This document shows, one piece after another, positions 49,578-59,682 of a stretch of DNA of 64,000 nucleotides; the stretch's first letter is position 1; every line of letters begins with the position of its first letter. The position numbers and the translations under genes are program-made. Source of the stretch: Streptomyces pyxinae (lineage in GTDB: Bacteria > Actinomycetota > Actinomycetes > Streptomycetales > Streptomycetaceae); assembly GCF_024756275.1 (NCBI RefSeq), contig NZ_JANUGQ010000017.1, forward strand, positions 62,001 through 126,000, given 5' to 3'. The notes under the pieces are model-generated. The model was not told the DNA's origin. It made no database searches and was given only the letters and a program-made list of their open reading frames with translations.

Positions 49578-49656
49578 GGTGCTGCCTACAGGTGCGCGCC
49601 GGCCGTCCGCCGGCGGACGCGACGGACGCGTCCGACGTGGCGGGCGTACCGGCTGC

Positions 49657-51174
<1,518 letters not shown>

Positions 51175-51700
51175 GGTCGATCCTTGGGTGTTCGGGACGC
51201 GGCGCTTCGTGAGCGGTACGCGCCCGGTGGGGGTGGCCGGTACCGGGGCGGGGCCACCCTCGCCCCCGATGCCGGGATCTCGTCCCCGCGGGCCGCGGGA
51301 ACGCAAGGACGGAACCGCTCCGGGATCCACACCCCGGACGCGGCGTCGCGTCGTGGGGCCCGGCCCAGAGGTCATTCTGTGTTATCGGCGTTTGCTGCGT
51401 TTTCTACGTTCTCTGCGCTTCCGCGTTGTCCGCCGACTACGCCTGCCGTGCGCAGAAAAAGAGACCCTCGGCGCCTCGCCGGCCCCAAGGGTCCCCAGGT
51501 AGTACATCAGGCGTCTCGCCACCATACGACACGACTGGGCGATACATGGAAGTGCCTGAGACATGAATCACAGGTTTGGCCGGAACCATTGACGGTCATT
51601 CCAAGGTGTTTCCTCGTTTGGCGTCGTACGGCTCCGGGGTGAGTGGATCATCGTCCGTTCGCCCCTCACCCCGTGCGGCCCGCGGACTACCATCATCCTC
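51175..51700. other. Divergent promoter region, POT transporter/response regulator
   Basis: 526 bases, less GC-rich in the middle (51370-51620), consistent with two promoters. It contains a run of CG(T)TT(C)NCTGCG-like units at about 51385-51435. I see no gene. Confidence 0.45.
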
Positions 51701-52378
51701 ATGACCCGAGTACTGCTCGCCGAGGACGACGCATCCATTTCGGAGCCACTGGCTCGCGCACTGCGGCGGGAGGGGTACGAGGTCGAGGTCAGGGAGGACG
51801 GGCCCACCGCGCTCGACGCCGGTCTCCAGGGCGGTGTCGACCTGGTCGTGCTCGACCTCGGGCTGCCCGGCATGGACGGCCTGGAGGTGGCCCGGCGGCT
51901 GCGGGCCGAGGGGCACACCGTGCCCGTCCTGGTGCTCACCGCGCGCGCCGACGAGGTGGACACGGTGGTCGGGCTCGACGCGGGCGCCGACGACTACGTC
52001 ACCAAGCCGTTCCGGCTGGCCGAGCTGCTGGCCCGGGTACGGGCCCTGCTCCGGCGCGGCGCCGGCGACCCGGCCCCCGCCCCCGCCACCCACGGGGTGC
52101 GCATCGACGTCGAGTCGCACCGCGCCTGGATGGGCGACGAGGAGCTCCAGCTCACCGCGAAGGAGTTCGACCTGCTGCGGGTGCTGGTCCGGGACGCCGG
52201 CCGGGTGGTCACCCGGGACCAGCTGATGCGCGAGGTCTGGGACACCACCTGGTGGTCGTCGACCAAGACGCTCGACATGCACATCTCCTGGCTCCGCAAG
52301 AAGCTCGGCGACGACGCGGCCAACCCCCGCTACATCGCCACCGTCCGGGGCGTCGGCTTCCGCTTCGAGAAGAGCTGA
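51701..52378 (+). CDS. OmpR-family response regulator
   Basis: 225 residues from an ATG. The receiver domain (1-115) has the acidic pair D9-D10, the phospho-acceptor D52 in VVLDLGLPGMDGLE, T80 in VLVLTARAD and K102 in DDYVTKPFRL. A winged-helix DNA-binding domain (about 130-225) follows: LTAKEFDLLRVLVRDAGRVV, TRDQLMREVWDTTWWSSTKT, LDMHISWLRKKLGDDAANPR, YIATVRGVGFRFE. All residues needed for phosphorylation are present. It pairs with the sensor kinase 400 bases downstream. Target genes are unknown; the divergent POT transporter is one possibility. Confidence 0.95.
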   Translation: MTRVLLAEDDASISEPLARALRREGYEVEVREDGPTALDAGLQGGVDLVVLDLGLPGMDGLEVARRLRAEGHTVPVLVLTARADEVDTVVGLDAGADDYVTKPFRLAELLARVRALLRRGAGDPAPAPATHGVRIDVESHRAWMGDEELQLTAKEFDLLRVLVRDAGRVVTRDQLMREVWDTTWWSSTKTLDMHISWLRKKLGDDAANPRYIATVRGVGFRFEKS

Positions 52379-52782
52379 GCCGACGACGGCTCCGGTCCGA
52401 CGAGCCCCGGGCCCCGGCCGGACACCGGTCCGACCACTCCCGGGATCCGGCCGGACGCCGGTCCGGGCCCGGAATCCGACGGGGCTCCGGTCCCCCCCCC
52501 GAGGGCCCGGCCGGACTCCGGCCCGTGCCGGGGCCCCGCTGAACCGGCCGGAGCCTGACCCGGCCCCCCGGGCCCCCCGGGCCCCGGTTCAGGAACCGCG
52601 GCCCCGGAGCCCCGCCCCCGGGCCCCCGGATCCGGCCTGGCTCCGGTTTCACAACCCCGGGACCGCCGGCCGCGACCAGGACATCAGCACATCAGGACAG
52701 CCGAACCCGGCCCGGGGTCCCCGAACGGACCGGGCCGGGAAGAACCGGGCCGGAGAACGGCCCGCCCAGCCCGGAGGGCACC
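52379..52782. other. Spacer between response regulator and sensor kinase
   Basis: 404 bases of C/G-rich low complexity, with runs such as GGTCCCCCCCCCGAGGGCCC and repeated CCGGCCGGAC(A/G)CCGGTCCG blocks. No gene. Two-component pairs are usually much closer, so the gap looks like expanded repeat DNA. Confidence 0.45.
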
Positions 52783-54069
52783 GTGCGCCGCCGACTGATC
52801 AACTCCACGCTCGCCGTGGTCCTCGTCGTCATCGCCGTCTTCGGGGTCTCCCTCGTCATCGTGGAGACCCGCACCATCAGCAGCAGCGCCCAGGAGAGCG
52901 TGGACTCCGAGGCGTACCGGCTGGTCAGCATCGTGGACAGCCGGCTCATCGGCGGCGATCCGGTCAACCCCGACATCCTCTCCGACGAGAGCGGGGCCAA
53001 GCGGTACGCGATCATCCGGATCCCCGGCCGACGCCCCATCGAGATCGGTGAGCGGCCCGAGGGCGGCGCCATCCGGGGCTCCGCCGAGGGGGACCGGGGC
53101 GAGACGGTGACCGTCGAGGAGCCCCGTTCCGTGGTCACCGCCGAGGTCGGCCGGACCCTGCTGATCATCGGCGCGGTGGCGCTGCTCGCCGTGGTGGCCG
53201 CCGTGCTGCTGGCGGTACGCCAGGCCAACCGGCTCGCCTCCCCGCTCACCGACCTCGCGGAGACGGCCGAACGGCTCGGCTCCGGCGATCCGCGCCCGCG
53301 CCACAAGCGGTACGCCGTGCCCGAGCTGGACCGGGTGGCCGATGTGCTGGACGCCTCGGCCGAGCGGATCGCGCGGATGCTCACCGCCGAGCGGCGGCTC
53401 GCGGCCGACGCCTCGCACCAGCTCCGTACGCCGCTGACCGCACTCTCCATGCGGCTGGAGGAGATCGCCCTCACCGACGACCTGGAGACGGTGAAGGAGG
53501 AGGCGACGGTGGCGCTCACCCAGGTCGAGCGGCTCACCGACGTGGTCGAGCGGCTGCTGACCAACTCGCGCGACCCGCGTACCGGCTCGGCGGTGCCCTT
53601 CGACCTGGACGACGTGGTCAAGCAGCAGATCGAGGAGTGGCGGCCCGCCTACCGCAGCGCGGGCCGGGCGATCGTCCGGTCCGGCAAGGTCGGCATGCGG
53701 GCGGTCGGCACCCCGGGCGCGGTCGCCCAGGTGCTGGCCGCGCTGATCGAGAACTCGCTGATGCACGGGGGCGGCACCGTCGCCCTGCGCACCCGGGTGA
53801 CCGGCAACCAGGCGGTGGTCGAGGTGACCGACGAGGGGCCGGGGGTGCCGTCCGGCCTCGGCGCGCGGATCTTCGAGCGGGCGATCAGCGGCCGCAACTC
53901 CACCGGCATCGGGCTCGCCGTCGCCCGCGACCTGGCCGAGGCGGACGGCGGCCGGCTGGAGCTGCTCCAGCAGCAGCCCGCGGTCTTCGCGCTGTTCCTG
54001 GCCAGGGAGGCGGGCGCCCACCGGGACCAGCCGGAGGGCGAGGAGGCGGCCCCCCGCACGGTCCGCTGA
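52783..54069 (+). CDS. Sensor histidine kinase
   Basis: 428 residues from a GTG with CCGGAGGG upstream. Membrane helix 1 at about 6-27 (NSTLAVVLVVIAVFGVSLVI), an extracytoplasmic sensor of about 95 residues, and helix 2 at about 123-146 (RTLLIIGAVALLAVVAAVLL). A HAMP-like linker follows (LASPLTDLAETAERLGSGDP), then DHp with H212 in LAADASHQLRTPLTALSMRL. The ATPase has the N box VLAALIENSLMHGGG, G1 VEVTDEGPGVPSGL, F-like ARIFERAIS and G2 STGIGLAVARDLAEADGG. Complete and probably active. The input signal is unknown. It converges on the GtrA gene across a repeat-rich 186-base gap. Confidence 0.94.
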   Translation: MRRRLINSTLAVVLVVIAVFGVSLVIVETRTISSSAQESVDSEAYRLVSIVDSRLIGGDPVNPDILSDESGAKRYAIIRIPGRRPIEIGERPEGGAIRGSAEGDRGETVTVEEPRSVVTAEVGRTLLIIGAVALLAVVAAVLLAVRQANRLASPLTDLAETAERLGSGDPRPRHKRYAVPELDRVADVLDASAERIARMLTAERRLAADASHQLRTPLTALSMRLEEIALTDDLETVKEEATVALTQVERLTDVVERLLTNSRDPRTGSAVPFDLDDVVKQQIEEWRPAYRSAGRAIVRSGKVGMRAVGTPGAVAQVLAALIENSLMHGGGTVALRTRVTGNQAVVEVTDEGPGVPSGLGARIFERAISGRNSTGIGLAVARDLAEADGGRLELLQQQPAVFALFLAREAGAHRDQPEGEEAAPRTVR

Positions 54070-54255
54070 GCCGGGCCGGGTGTGCGGCCGGGGCCTACCG
54101 GCGGGGCCTACCGGGCGGGGCCTACCGGGCGGGCCGGGTCGGTGGCGCCGCTCAGCGGGGGCTGCCGCGCCGGTCCGGGCCGCCGGGGGCTGCCGCACCG
54201 GTCCGGGCCGCCGGGGGCAGCCGCGCCGCTCGGACGGGCCGGCCCGTCCGACCGG

Positions 54256-54771
54256 TCAGCCGCGCCGGGCCACCGAGGGGGCCGGCTCGGGGCGCCGCTG
54301 CTCCAGGAACGGTTCGGCGGGCCGTACCGCCTCCTGCTCGGGCAGCGCCCGGAAGACCCAGCTGCGGTAGGACCAGAAGCGGAACAGGGTCGCGACGCCG
54401 ATGCCGAAGAACTTGAAGAAGTTGTTCTGGAGCGGGCTGTCCCAGCCGAAGCCGTAGGTGGCGGTGTAGAGGACGCCGTTCTCGATCACCGCGCCCAGGA
54501 TGCTGAACACCACGAAGAGCATCAGCTCCCGGGCCCGGCGGCTCTTGTCCCGGTCCCGGTAGGTGAAGTAGCGGAAGCCCACGTAGTTGCAGCCGATCGC
54601 CACCGCCGTGGCCAGCAGGCTGGCGCGTACCACCTGGAGGTCGGTGGCGCTCCGCAGCAGATTGAAGACCCCCATGTTGACGAGGAGCCCCAGACCGCCG
54701 ATCACCCCGAATTTGGCGATCTCCCGGGCGAGCTGGTCCAGCCGCACACGTAGTGCGCCTCGTTCACTCAT
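54256..54771 (-). CDS. GtrA-like membrane protein
   Basis: 171 residues from an ATG. Four membrane helices: EIAKFGVIGGLGLLVNMGVF, ASLLATAVAIGCNYVGFRYF, ELMLFVVFSILGAVIENGVL, and NFFKFFGIGVATLFRFWSY, ending with the family tail FRFWSYRSWVF. A Glu/Pro/Arg-rich cytosolic tail of about 30 residues follows. GtrA proteins are thought to flip or move undecaprenyl-linked sugars for surface polysaccharides. The UDP-glucose dehydrogenase at 61042 could supply such a pathway, but there is no direct linkage. It is divergent from purK. Confidence 0.93.
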   Translation of the reverse strand: MSERGALRVRLDQLAREIAKFGVIGGLGLLVNMGVFNLLRSATDLQVVRASLLATAVAIGCNYVGFRYFTYRDRDKSRRARELMLFVVFSILGAVIENGVLYTATYGFGWDSPLQNNFFKFFGIGVATLFRFWSYRSWVFRALPEQEAVRPAEPFLEQRRPEPAPSVARRG

Positions 54772-54969
54772 GGTGACCTTTCAGCTTCATCCGGTCGGCT
54801 CTGTCAACCCAGCCATGCTAACCACCACCGCCGGGTGACGCTCGGGGGCTGGGGGACGGAGGGGGCGTACGGGACGAACCCCCGCGCGCCCGGCGGCGCG
54901 GGGGCGCCCGGGCGGGCCGTCCGTGGGCTGACGTGACCGGCCCGCGGGGGCGGCGGATACCCTGGAAGA

Positions 54970-56109
54970 GTGACGTTCCCGGTAGTCGGTATGGTCGGCG
55001 GCGGCCAGCTCGCTCGTATGACCCACGAGGCGGGCATCCCGCTCGGCATCAGATTCAAGCTTCTCAGTGACACCCCGCAGGACTCCGCTGCGCAGGTCGT
55101 GAGCGATGTCGTCATCGGCGACTACCGCGATCTGGACACGCTGCGTGAGTTCGCGCGGGGCTGCGATGTGATCACTTTCGATCACGAGCATGTACCCACC
55201 GAGCACCTCCGGGCCCTGGAAGCGGACGGCATCCCCGTCCGGCCGGGGCCCGACGCCTTGGTGCACGCCCAGGACAAGGGGGTGATGCGGGCGAAGCTGA
55301 GCCGGATCGGCGCCCCCTGCCCCCGGCACCGGCTGGTGGCCGACCCGGCGGACGTGACCGCGTTCGCCGCCGAGGGCGACGGCTTCCCGGTCATCCTCAA
55401 GACCGTACGCGGCGGATACGACGGCAAGGGCGTCTGGTTCGTCCGCTCCGAGGCGGAGGCGGCCGAGCCCTTCAAGGCGGGCGTCCCGGTGCTCGCCGAG
55501 GAGAAGGTCGACTTCGTACGGGAGCTCGCCGCCAACATCGTCCGCTCGCCGCACGGCCAGGCGGTCGCCTACCCGGTGGTGGAGTCCCGGCAGGTGGACG
55601 GCGTCTGCGACACCGTGATCGCCCCCGCTCCCGACCTCTCCGAGGAGCTGTCCGGCCAGGCGCAGGAGCTGGCGCTGCGGATCGCCCGGGAGCTGGGCGT
55701 GGTGGGCCATCTCGCGGTGGAGCTGTTCGAGACCCGGGACGGCCGGATCCTCGTCAACGAGCTGGCCATGCGCCCGCACAACTCGGGCCACTGGAGCCAG
55801 GACGGCGCGGTCACCTCGCAGTTCGCCAACCATGTACGCGCCGTGCTCGACCTGCCGCTGGGCGACCCGCGCCCCCGCGCGCGCTGGACGGTCATGTGCA
55901 ATGTGCTGGGCGGCGACTACCCGGACATGTACGCGGCCTATCTGCACTGCATGGCCCGTGACCCGCAGCTCAAGATCCACATGTACGGCAAGGACGTGAA
56001 GCCCGGCCGCAAGGTGGGTCACGTCAACACCTACGGCGACGACCTGGCCGACGCGCTGGAGCGCGCCCGGCACGCCGCCGGCTATCTGCGAGGAACGATC
56101 GTTGAGTAA
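54970..56109 (+). CDS. purK: N5-carboxyaminoimidazole ribonucleotide synthase
   Basis: 379 residues from a GTG. PurK carboxylates AIR with bicarbonate and ATP to N5-CAIR in purine synthesis. The ATP-grasp layout is complete: an N-terminal pre-ATP domain (VVGMVGGGQLARMTHEAGIP), CDVITFDHEHVPTEHL, then GFPVILKTVRGGYDGKGVWF (ATP loop). VLAEEKVDFVRELAANIVRS, GHLAVELFETRDGRILVNEL and AMRPHNSGHWSQDG (metal and substrate ligands) follow. Its last 8 bases overlap the start of purE, the next enzyme, so the two are coupled. Confidence 0.96.
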   Translation: MTFPVVGMVGGGQLARMTHEAGIPLGIRFKLLSDTPQDSAAQVVSDVVIGDYRDLDTLREFARGCDVITFDHEHVPTEHLRALEADGIPVRPGPDALVHAQDKGVMRAKLSRIGAPCPRHRLVADPADVTAFAAEGDGFPVILKTVRGGYDGKGVWFVRSEAEAAEPFKAGVPVLAEEKVDFVRELAANIVRSPHGQAVAYPVVESRQVDGVCDTVIAPAPDLSEELSGQAQELALRIARELGVVGHLAVELFETRDGRILVNELAMRPHNSGHWSQDGAVTSQFANHVRAVLDLPLGDPRPRARWTVMCNVLGGDYPDMYAAYLHCMARDPQLKIHMYGKDVKPGRKVGHVNTYGDDLADALERARHAAGYLRGTIVE

Positions 56110-56626
56110 TCCACTCGTGGGCATCGTGATGGGCTCCGACTCGGACTGGCCGGTGATGGAGGCCGCCGCCCAGGCGCTGGACGAGTTCGAGATCCCGTAC
56201 GAGGTCGACGTGGTGTCCGCGCACCGGATGCCGCGCGAGATGATCGCGTACGGCGAGGAGGCGGCCGGCCGGGGACTCAAGGCGGTCGTCGCCGGGGCCG
56301 GGGGCGCCGCCCATCTGCCCGGCATGCTCGCCTCGGTGACCCCGCTGCCGGTCATCGGGGTGCCGGTGCCGCTGAAGTACCTGGACGGCATGGACTCGCT
56401 GCTCTCCATCGTGCAGATGCCCGCGGGGGTGCCGGTGGCCACCGTCTCGGTCGGCGGCGCCCGGAACGCCGGACTGCTCGCCGCCCGGATCCTGGCCGCC
56501 TCCGACCCCGTACTCCTCGGCCGGATGCGGGAGTTCCAGCAGGAGCTGAACGACCAGGCCACCGAGAAGGGCCGGCGGCTGCGCGGCAAGGTCGAGGGCT
56601 CGGCGGCGTTCGGCTTCGCCCGATGA
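56102..56626 (+). CDS. purE: N5-carboxyaminoimidazole ribonucleotide mutase
   Basis: 174 residues from a TTG at 56102, read as Met (MSNPLVGIVMGSDSDWPVME). The GAGGAACGATCG ahead of it gives a Shine-Dalgarno. PurE moves the carboxyl group of N5-CAIR to C4. Class I signatures: GSDSDWP, YEVDVVSAHRMPREM (catalytic His in SAHR), GLKAVVAGAGGAAHLPGMLA, LPVIGVPVPLKYLDGMDSLL and NAGLLAARILA. Its stop overlaps the start of the dipeptidase gene (ATGA), extending the operon. Confidence 0.96.
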   Translation: MSNPLVGIVMGSDSDWPVMEAAAQALDEFEIPYEVDVVSAHRMPREMIAYGEEAAGRGLKAVVAGAGGAAHLPGMLASVTPLPVIGVPVPLKYLDGMDSLLSIVQMPAGVPVATVSVGGARNAGLLAARILAASDPVLLGRMREFQQELNDQATEKGRRLRGKVEGSAAFGFAR

Positions 56627-57921
56627 GCGGGGCCGGGGCGCCCGGGCACGGCGGCGCGGCGGACACTGGGGATGGGCCGTCCCGCGCGGCCGGATCCGGG
56701 GGCGGGCCCGCAGCCGGGTCCGCGACCGGATCAGCGGCCGGTTTCCTGGCCGAGGCGCGGGAACTGCTGGCGGACCATCCGGTGGCGGACGGTCACAACG
56801 ACCTTCCGTGGGCGCTGCGCGCGCAGGCCGGGTACGACCTGGACCGGCTGGACATCGCCGCCGACCAGACCGGACGGCTCCACACCGACCTCGGACGGCT
56901 CCGGGCCGGCGGGGTCGGCGCGCAGTTCTGGTCCGTCTACGTCCGCAGCGACTTCGCCGGTGACCAGGCGGTCAGCGCCACCCTGGAGCAGATCGACTGC
57001 GTCGACCGGCTGCTGGCCCGTCACCCCCGGGAGCTGGCGCCCGCGCTGACCGCCGACGACATGGAGGCGGCCCGCGCCGAGGGCCGGATCGCCTCGCTGA
57101 AGGGTGCCGAGGGCGGCCACTCCATCAACTGCTCGCTGGCCACCCTCCGGGCGCTGTACGCGCTGGGCGTCCGCTATATGACGCTCACCCACAACGACAA
57201 CCTCCCGTGGGCCGACTCGGCCACCGACGAGCCGGGCGTGGGCGGCCTCTCCGCCTTCGGCCGGGAGGTCGTACGGGAGATGAACCGGCTCGGCATGCTG
57301 GTGGACCTCTCGCACGTGGCCGCCACCACCATGCGGGACGCGCTGGACACCGCCGAGGCGCCGGTGCTCTTCTCGCACTCCTCCGCCCGGGCGGTCTGCG
57401 ACCACCCGCGCAACGTGCCGGACGACGTGCTCGGCCGGCTGGCGGACAACGGGGGCGTGGCCATGGCCACCTTCGTCCCGAAGTTCATCCTGCCGGCGGC
57501 GGTGGAGTGGACCCGGCTGGCCGACGAGAACATGATCGCCCAGGGGCGGCACCCGCTGGACTCCTCGCCGGAGGCGATGCGGCTGCACGCGGCCTTCGAG
57601 GAGGCGCACCCCCGCCCGGTCGCCACGGCGGCCACCGTCGCCGACCATCTGGACCATATGCGGGAGGTCGCCGGTATCGCCCATATCGGTATCGGTGGCG
57701 ACTTCGACGGCACCCCGTTCACCCCGTCGGGTCTTGACGACGTCTCGGGTTACCCCAACCTGGTGGCCGAGCTGCTGGCCCGCAACTGGTCGCGCACCGA
57801 CATCGCCATGGTCACCTGGTCCAACGCGGTCCGGGTGCTGCGGGACGCGGAGGCGGTCGCCCGCGACCTGGCCCCCCGCCGCGCCCCCTCCACGGCGACC
57901 CTGGAGTCCCTGGACGGCTGA
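56623..57921 (+). CDS. Membrane-dipeptidase-family (M19) zinc dipeptidase
   Basis: 432 residues from an ATG overlapping the purE stop. A Gly/Ala/Ser-rich N-terminal tail of about 40 residues is not a signal peptide, so the enzyme is cytosolic. M19 metal ligands are all present: H58 and D60 in VADGHNDLPW, Glu in SLKGAEGGHSIN, His in YMTLTHNDNLPWADSATD, His in LVDLSHVAATTM, and catalytic Asp in IGIGGDFDGTPF. It hydrolyses dipeptides, often with a C-terminal D-amino acid. I recall that the S. coelicolor homologue Sco3058 was structurally characterised as a close bacterial relative of human renal dipeptidase. It is coupled to purEK for no evident metabolic reason. Confidence 0.94.
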   Translation: MSGAGAPGHGGAADTGDGPSRAAGSGGGPAAGSATGSAAGFLAEARELLADHPVADGHNDLPWALRAQAGYDLDRLDIAADQTGRLHTDLGRLRAGGVGAQFWSVYVRSDFAGDQAVSATLEQIDCVDRLLARHPRELAPALTADDMEAARAEGRIASLKGAEGGHSINCSLATLRALYALGVRYMTLTHNDNLPWADSATDEPGVGGLSAFGREVVREMNRLGMLVDLSHVAATTMRDALDTAEAPVLFSHSSARAVCDHPRNVPDDVLGRLADNGGVAMATFVPKFILPAAVEWTRLADENMIAQGRHPLDSSPEAMRLHAAFEEAHPRPVATAATVADHLDHMREVAGIAHIGIGGDFDGTPFTPSGLDDVSGYPNLVAELLARNWSRTDIAMVTWSNAVRVLRDAEAVARDLAPRRAPSTATLESLDG

Positions 57922-58340
57922 CTCCCGGCGCCCGTGGCGCAGGGCCCGGAGCCTTCCGCGCTCCGGCCCCTGCGCGTCCCGACCGGGCCCCTGCTCCCTG
58001 GGACCAGCGCGCCTTGGCCCCGGGTCTCTGGGCCTCTCATGCCCCTGTGCCTCGCGTCCTGGGCCACTTGGCCCCGGGCCCGGCTGGGCCGCGCTCGGGG
58101 CCTCATACCCCTGGGACCTGTGCCCGGGGCCCCTGGGCTCGCGCCCGGGGGCCTTCGCTCTCCTCGCCACCGGTCGGCCTGGGGCCTTCGCGCACCCGGC
58201 CGCCGTACGGTTCCGGCCGTCGTCCGGCCGGTCGCCGCCACCCGGACGCAGTACACCGCCGCGACCCGGTGGGCCGGGCGTGCCACCGTGAAGCCATTGG
58301 GCATCGGCTCGTCACTCGCCGTCCTGGAGCGGAGCTCCCC
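57922..58340. other. Spacer between the two M19 genes
   Basis: 419 bases, with the dipeptidase terminator at its start and GC-rich low complexity (GGGCCTTCG and GCCCCTGGG blocks) in the middle. The last 120 bases before 58341 are less repetitive and may hold a promoter for the paralogue. No gene is visible. Confidence 0.5.
57937..57975 (+). terminator. Terminator of the purKE-dipeptidase operon
   Basis: GCGCAGGGCCCGGAGC at 57937-57952 pairs with GCTCCGGCCCCTGCGC at 57960-57975 with one mismatch. It starts 16 bases after the dipeptidase stop. Confidence 0.75.
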
Positions 58341-59633
58341 ATGGCAGACCTGCAGCACCCGCAGCACCCCATAACCCCGTCGCGCCCCACCTCCGGGGCG
58401 TCCCCCGTACCGAGGGCACTCGCCTCCCGTCCCGCGCACTCCTGCGCGCCGACCGCGCCCCCGATCTCCCGCACCCCGGGCGTCCCGCCGCGCGGCGCCG
58501 CCGAGGCCCCCGCCCCCTCCTCGGTCGATCTGGCCCGTGCCCGGGTGCTGCTCGCCGCCCAACTCGTGGTGGACGGCCACAACACCCTGGCCCAGGAACT
58601 GGGCCGTACCCCCTGGCAGACCCTGTGCGACGGCGAGAGCACGCTGGACGTGGACATCCCGCGGATCCGGGCGGGCGGAGTCGGCGCCCAGTTCTGGGCC
58701 CTGCACCCCCCGGACCCGGAGACGGACCCGGAGACCGGCACGGCGACGGCCCCGGAGACCGGCTCCGGGACCGGCCCCGGCACCGCCCCCGCGCCGGACA
58801 CCACCCCCGGTCTCGTCCCTGCCCTCGTCCCCGACCCGGAGGCCGGTACCGACCGGCTGATCAGCTCGACCCTGGACCGGATCGACGCGGTCCGGTCCCT
58901 GATCACCTCCTGCCCGGAGTCCCTCAGCCTGGCCCGCACCGCCCGCGAGATGGCGGACGCCCGGGACCGGGGCCGGGTCGCCTCGCTGCTGGGCCCGGTC
59001 GCCGGCGCGGCGCTCGGCGACTCGCTGGGCACCCTCCGCGCGTACCACGCCCTCGGCGTCCGCAGCGTGAGCCTCGCGGGTACGCACTGGGCCGAGGTCC
59101 CGGACGGGCTCACCGCCTTCGGGGAGGAGGTGATCCGGGAGCTGAACCGCCTCGGCGTGCTGGCCGATCTCTCCGGTGCCGCGCCCGCCACCATGCACCG
59201 GGTGCTCGACGTGACCTCGGCGCCGGTCATGTTCTCCCGCTCGGCGGCGTACGCCCTGACCCCGCACCCGGCGAACGTCCCGGACGACCTGCTGCGCCGG
59301 CTGCGCGCCAATGGCGGGGTCTGCATGGTCGGCTTCGCACCCGAACTGGTCGAGAATGGTCATGTCCCGCCCGCCGTCCGGGACGTGGCCGACCACCTGG
59401 AGCATGTGCGCGAGGTCGCCGGCCCCGAGTCGGTCGGCATCTCGGGGTCGTACGGCTCCCGGGCCCAGGTCCCGCACACGGTCGGCCTCGAGGACGCCTC
59501 CTGCTACCCGCACCTCATCGCGGAGCTGCTGCACCGGGACTGGCCCGAGTCCGACATCGCGGCCCTGACCTGGGGCAACGCGGTACGAGTCGTACGCGAG
59601 GCAGCCGACCTGGCCACCCCGCCGCCCCCCTGA
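58341..59633 (+). CDS. Catalytically degenerate M19 dipeptidase paralogue
   Basis: 430 residues from the ATG at 58341. The fold aligns along its length with the upstream dipeptidase (LVVDGHNTLAQELG, RIRAGGVGAQFWALH, LGTLRAYHALGVRSVSL, LTAFGEEVIRELNRLGVLAD, HPANVPDDLLRRLRANGG). Almost every metal or catalytic residue is replaced. DGHND becomes DGHNT (T82), the AEG Glu becomes a Pro/Val, LTHND becomes LAGTHWAE, DLSHV becomes DLSGA, FSHSS becomes FSRSA, and GGDFDG becomes SGSYGS. It also has a Thr/Pro/Glu-rich insertion at about 130-165. The frame is intact and long, so it looks like a maintained pseudoenzyme, perhaps structural or regulatory, rather than a decaying gene. Confidence 0.88.
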   Translation: MADLQHPQHPITPSRPTSGASPVPRALASRPAHSCAPTAPPISRTPGVPPRGAAEAPAPSSVDLARARVLLAAQLVVDGHNTLAQELGRTPWQTLCDGESTLDVDIPRIRAGGVGAQFWALHPPDPETDPETGTATAPETGSGTGPGTAPAPDTTPGLVPALVPDPEAGTDRLISSTLDRIDAVRSLITSCPESLSLARTAREMADARDRGRVASLLGPVAGAALGDSLGTLRAYHALGVRSVSLAGTHWAEVPDGLTAFGEEVIRELNRLGVLADLSGAAPATMHRVLDVTSAPVMFSRSAAYALTPHPANVPDDLLRRLRANGGVCMVGFAPELVENGHVPPAVRDVADHLEHVREVAGPESVGISGSYGSRAQVPHTVGLEDASCYPHLIAELLHRDWPESDIAALTWGNAVRVVREAADLATPPPP

Positions 59634-59682
59634 CCGCCCCGCCCGTCCGGGTCCGGCTCCACCCGGCGACCCGCTGGAAGCG

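Larger units (their letters stand above)
48811..49656. other. Spacer between the anti-sigma kinase and the POT transporter
   Basis: 846 bases. Open frames here are GC artefacts. It contains two strong hairpins (49174-49206 and 49531-49577) and diverged repeats of GTCCTCCGGTCCGGG(A/G) near 48949, 49009 and 49048. I see no gene; a short transcript between the two hairpins cannot be excluded. Confidence 0.5.
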
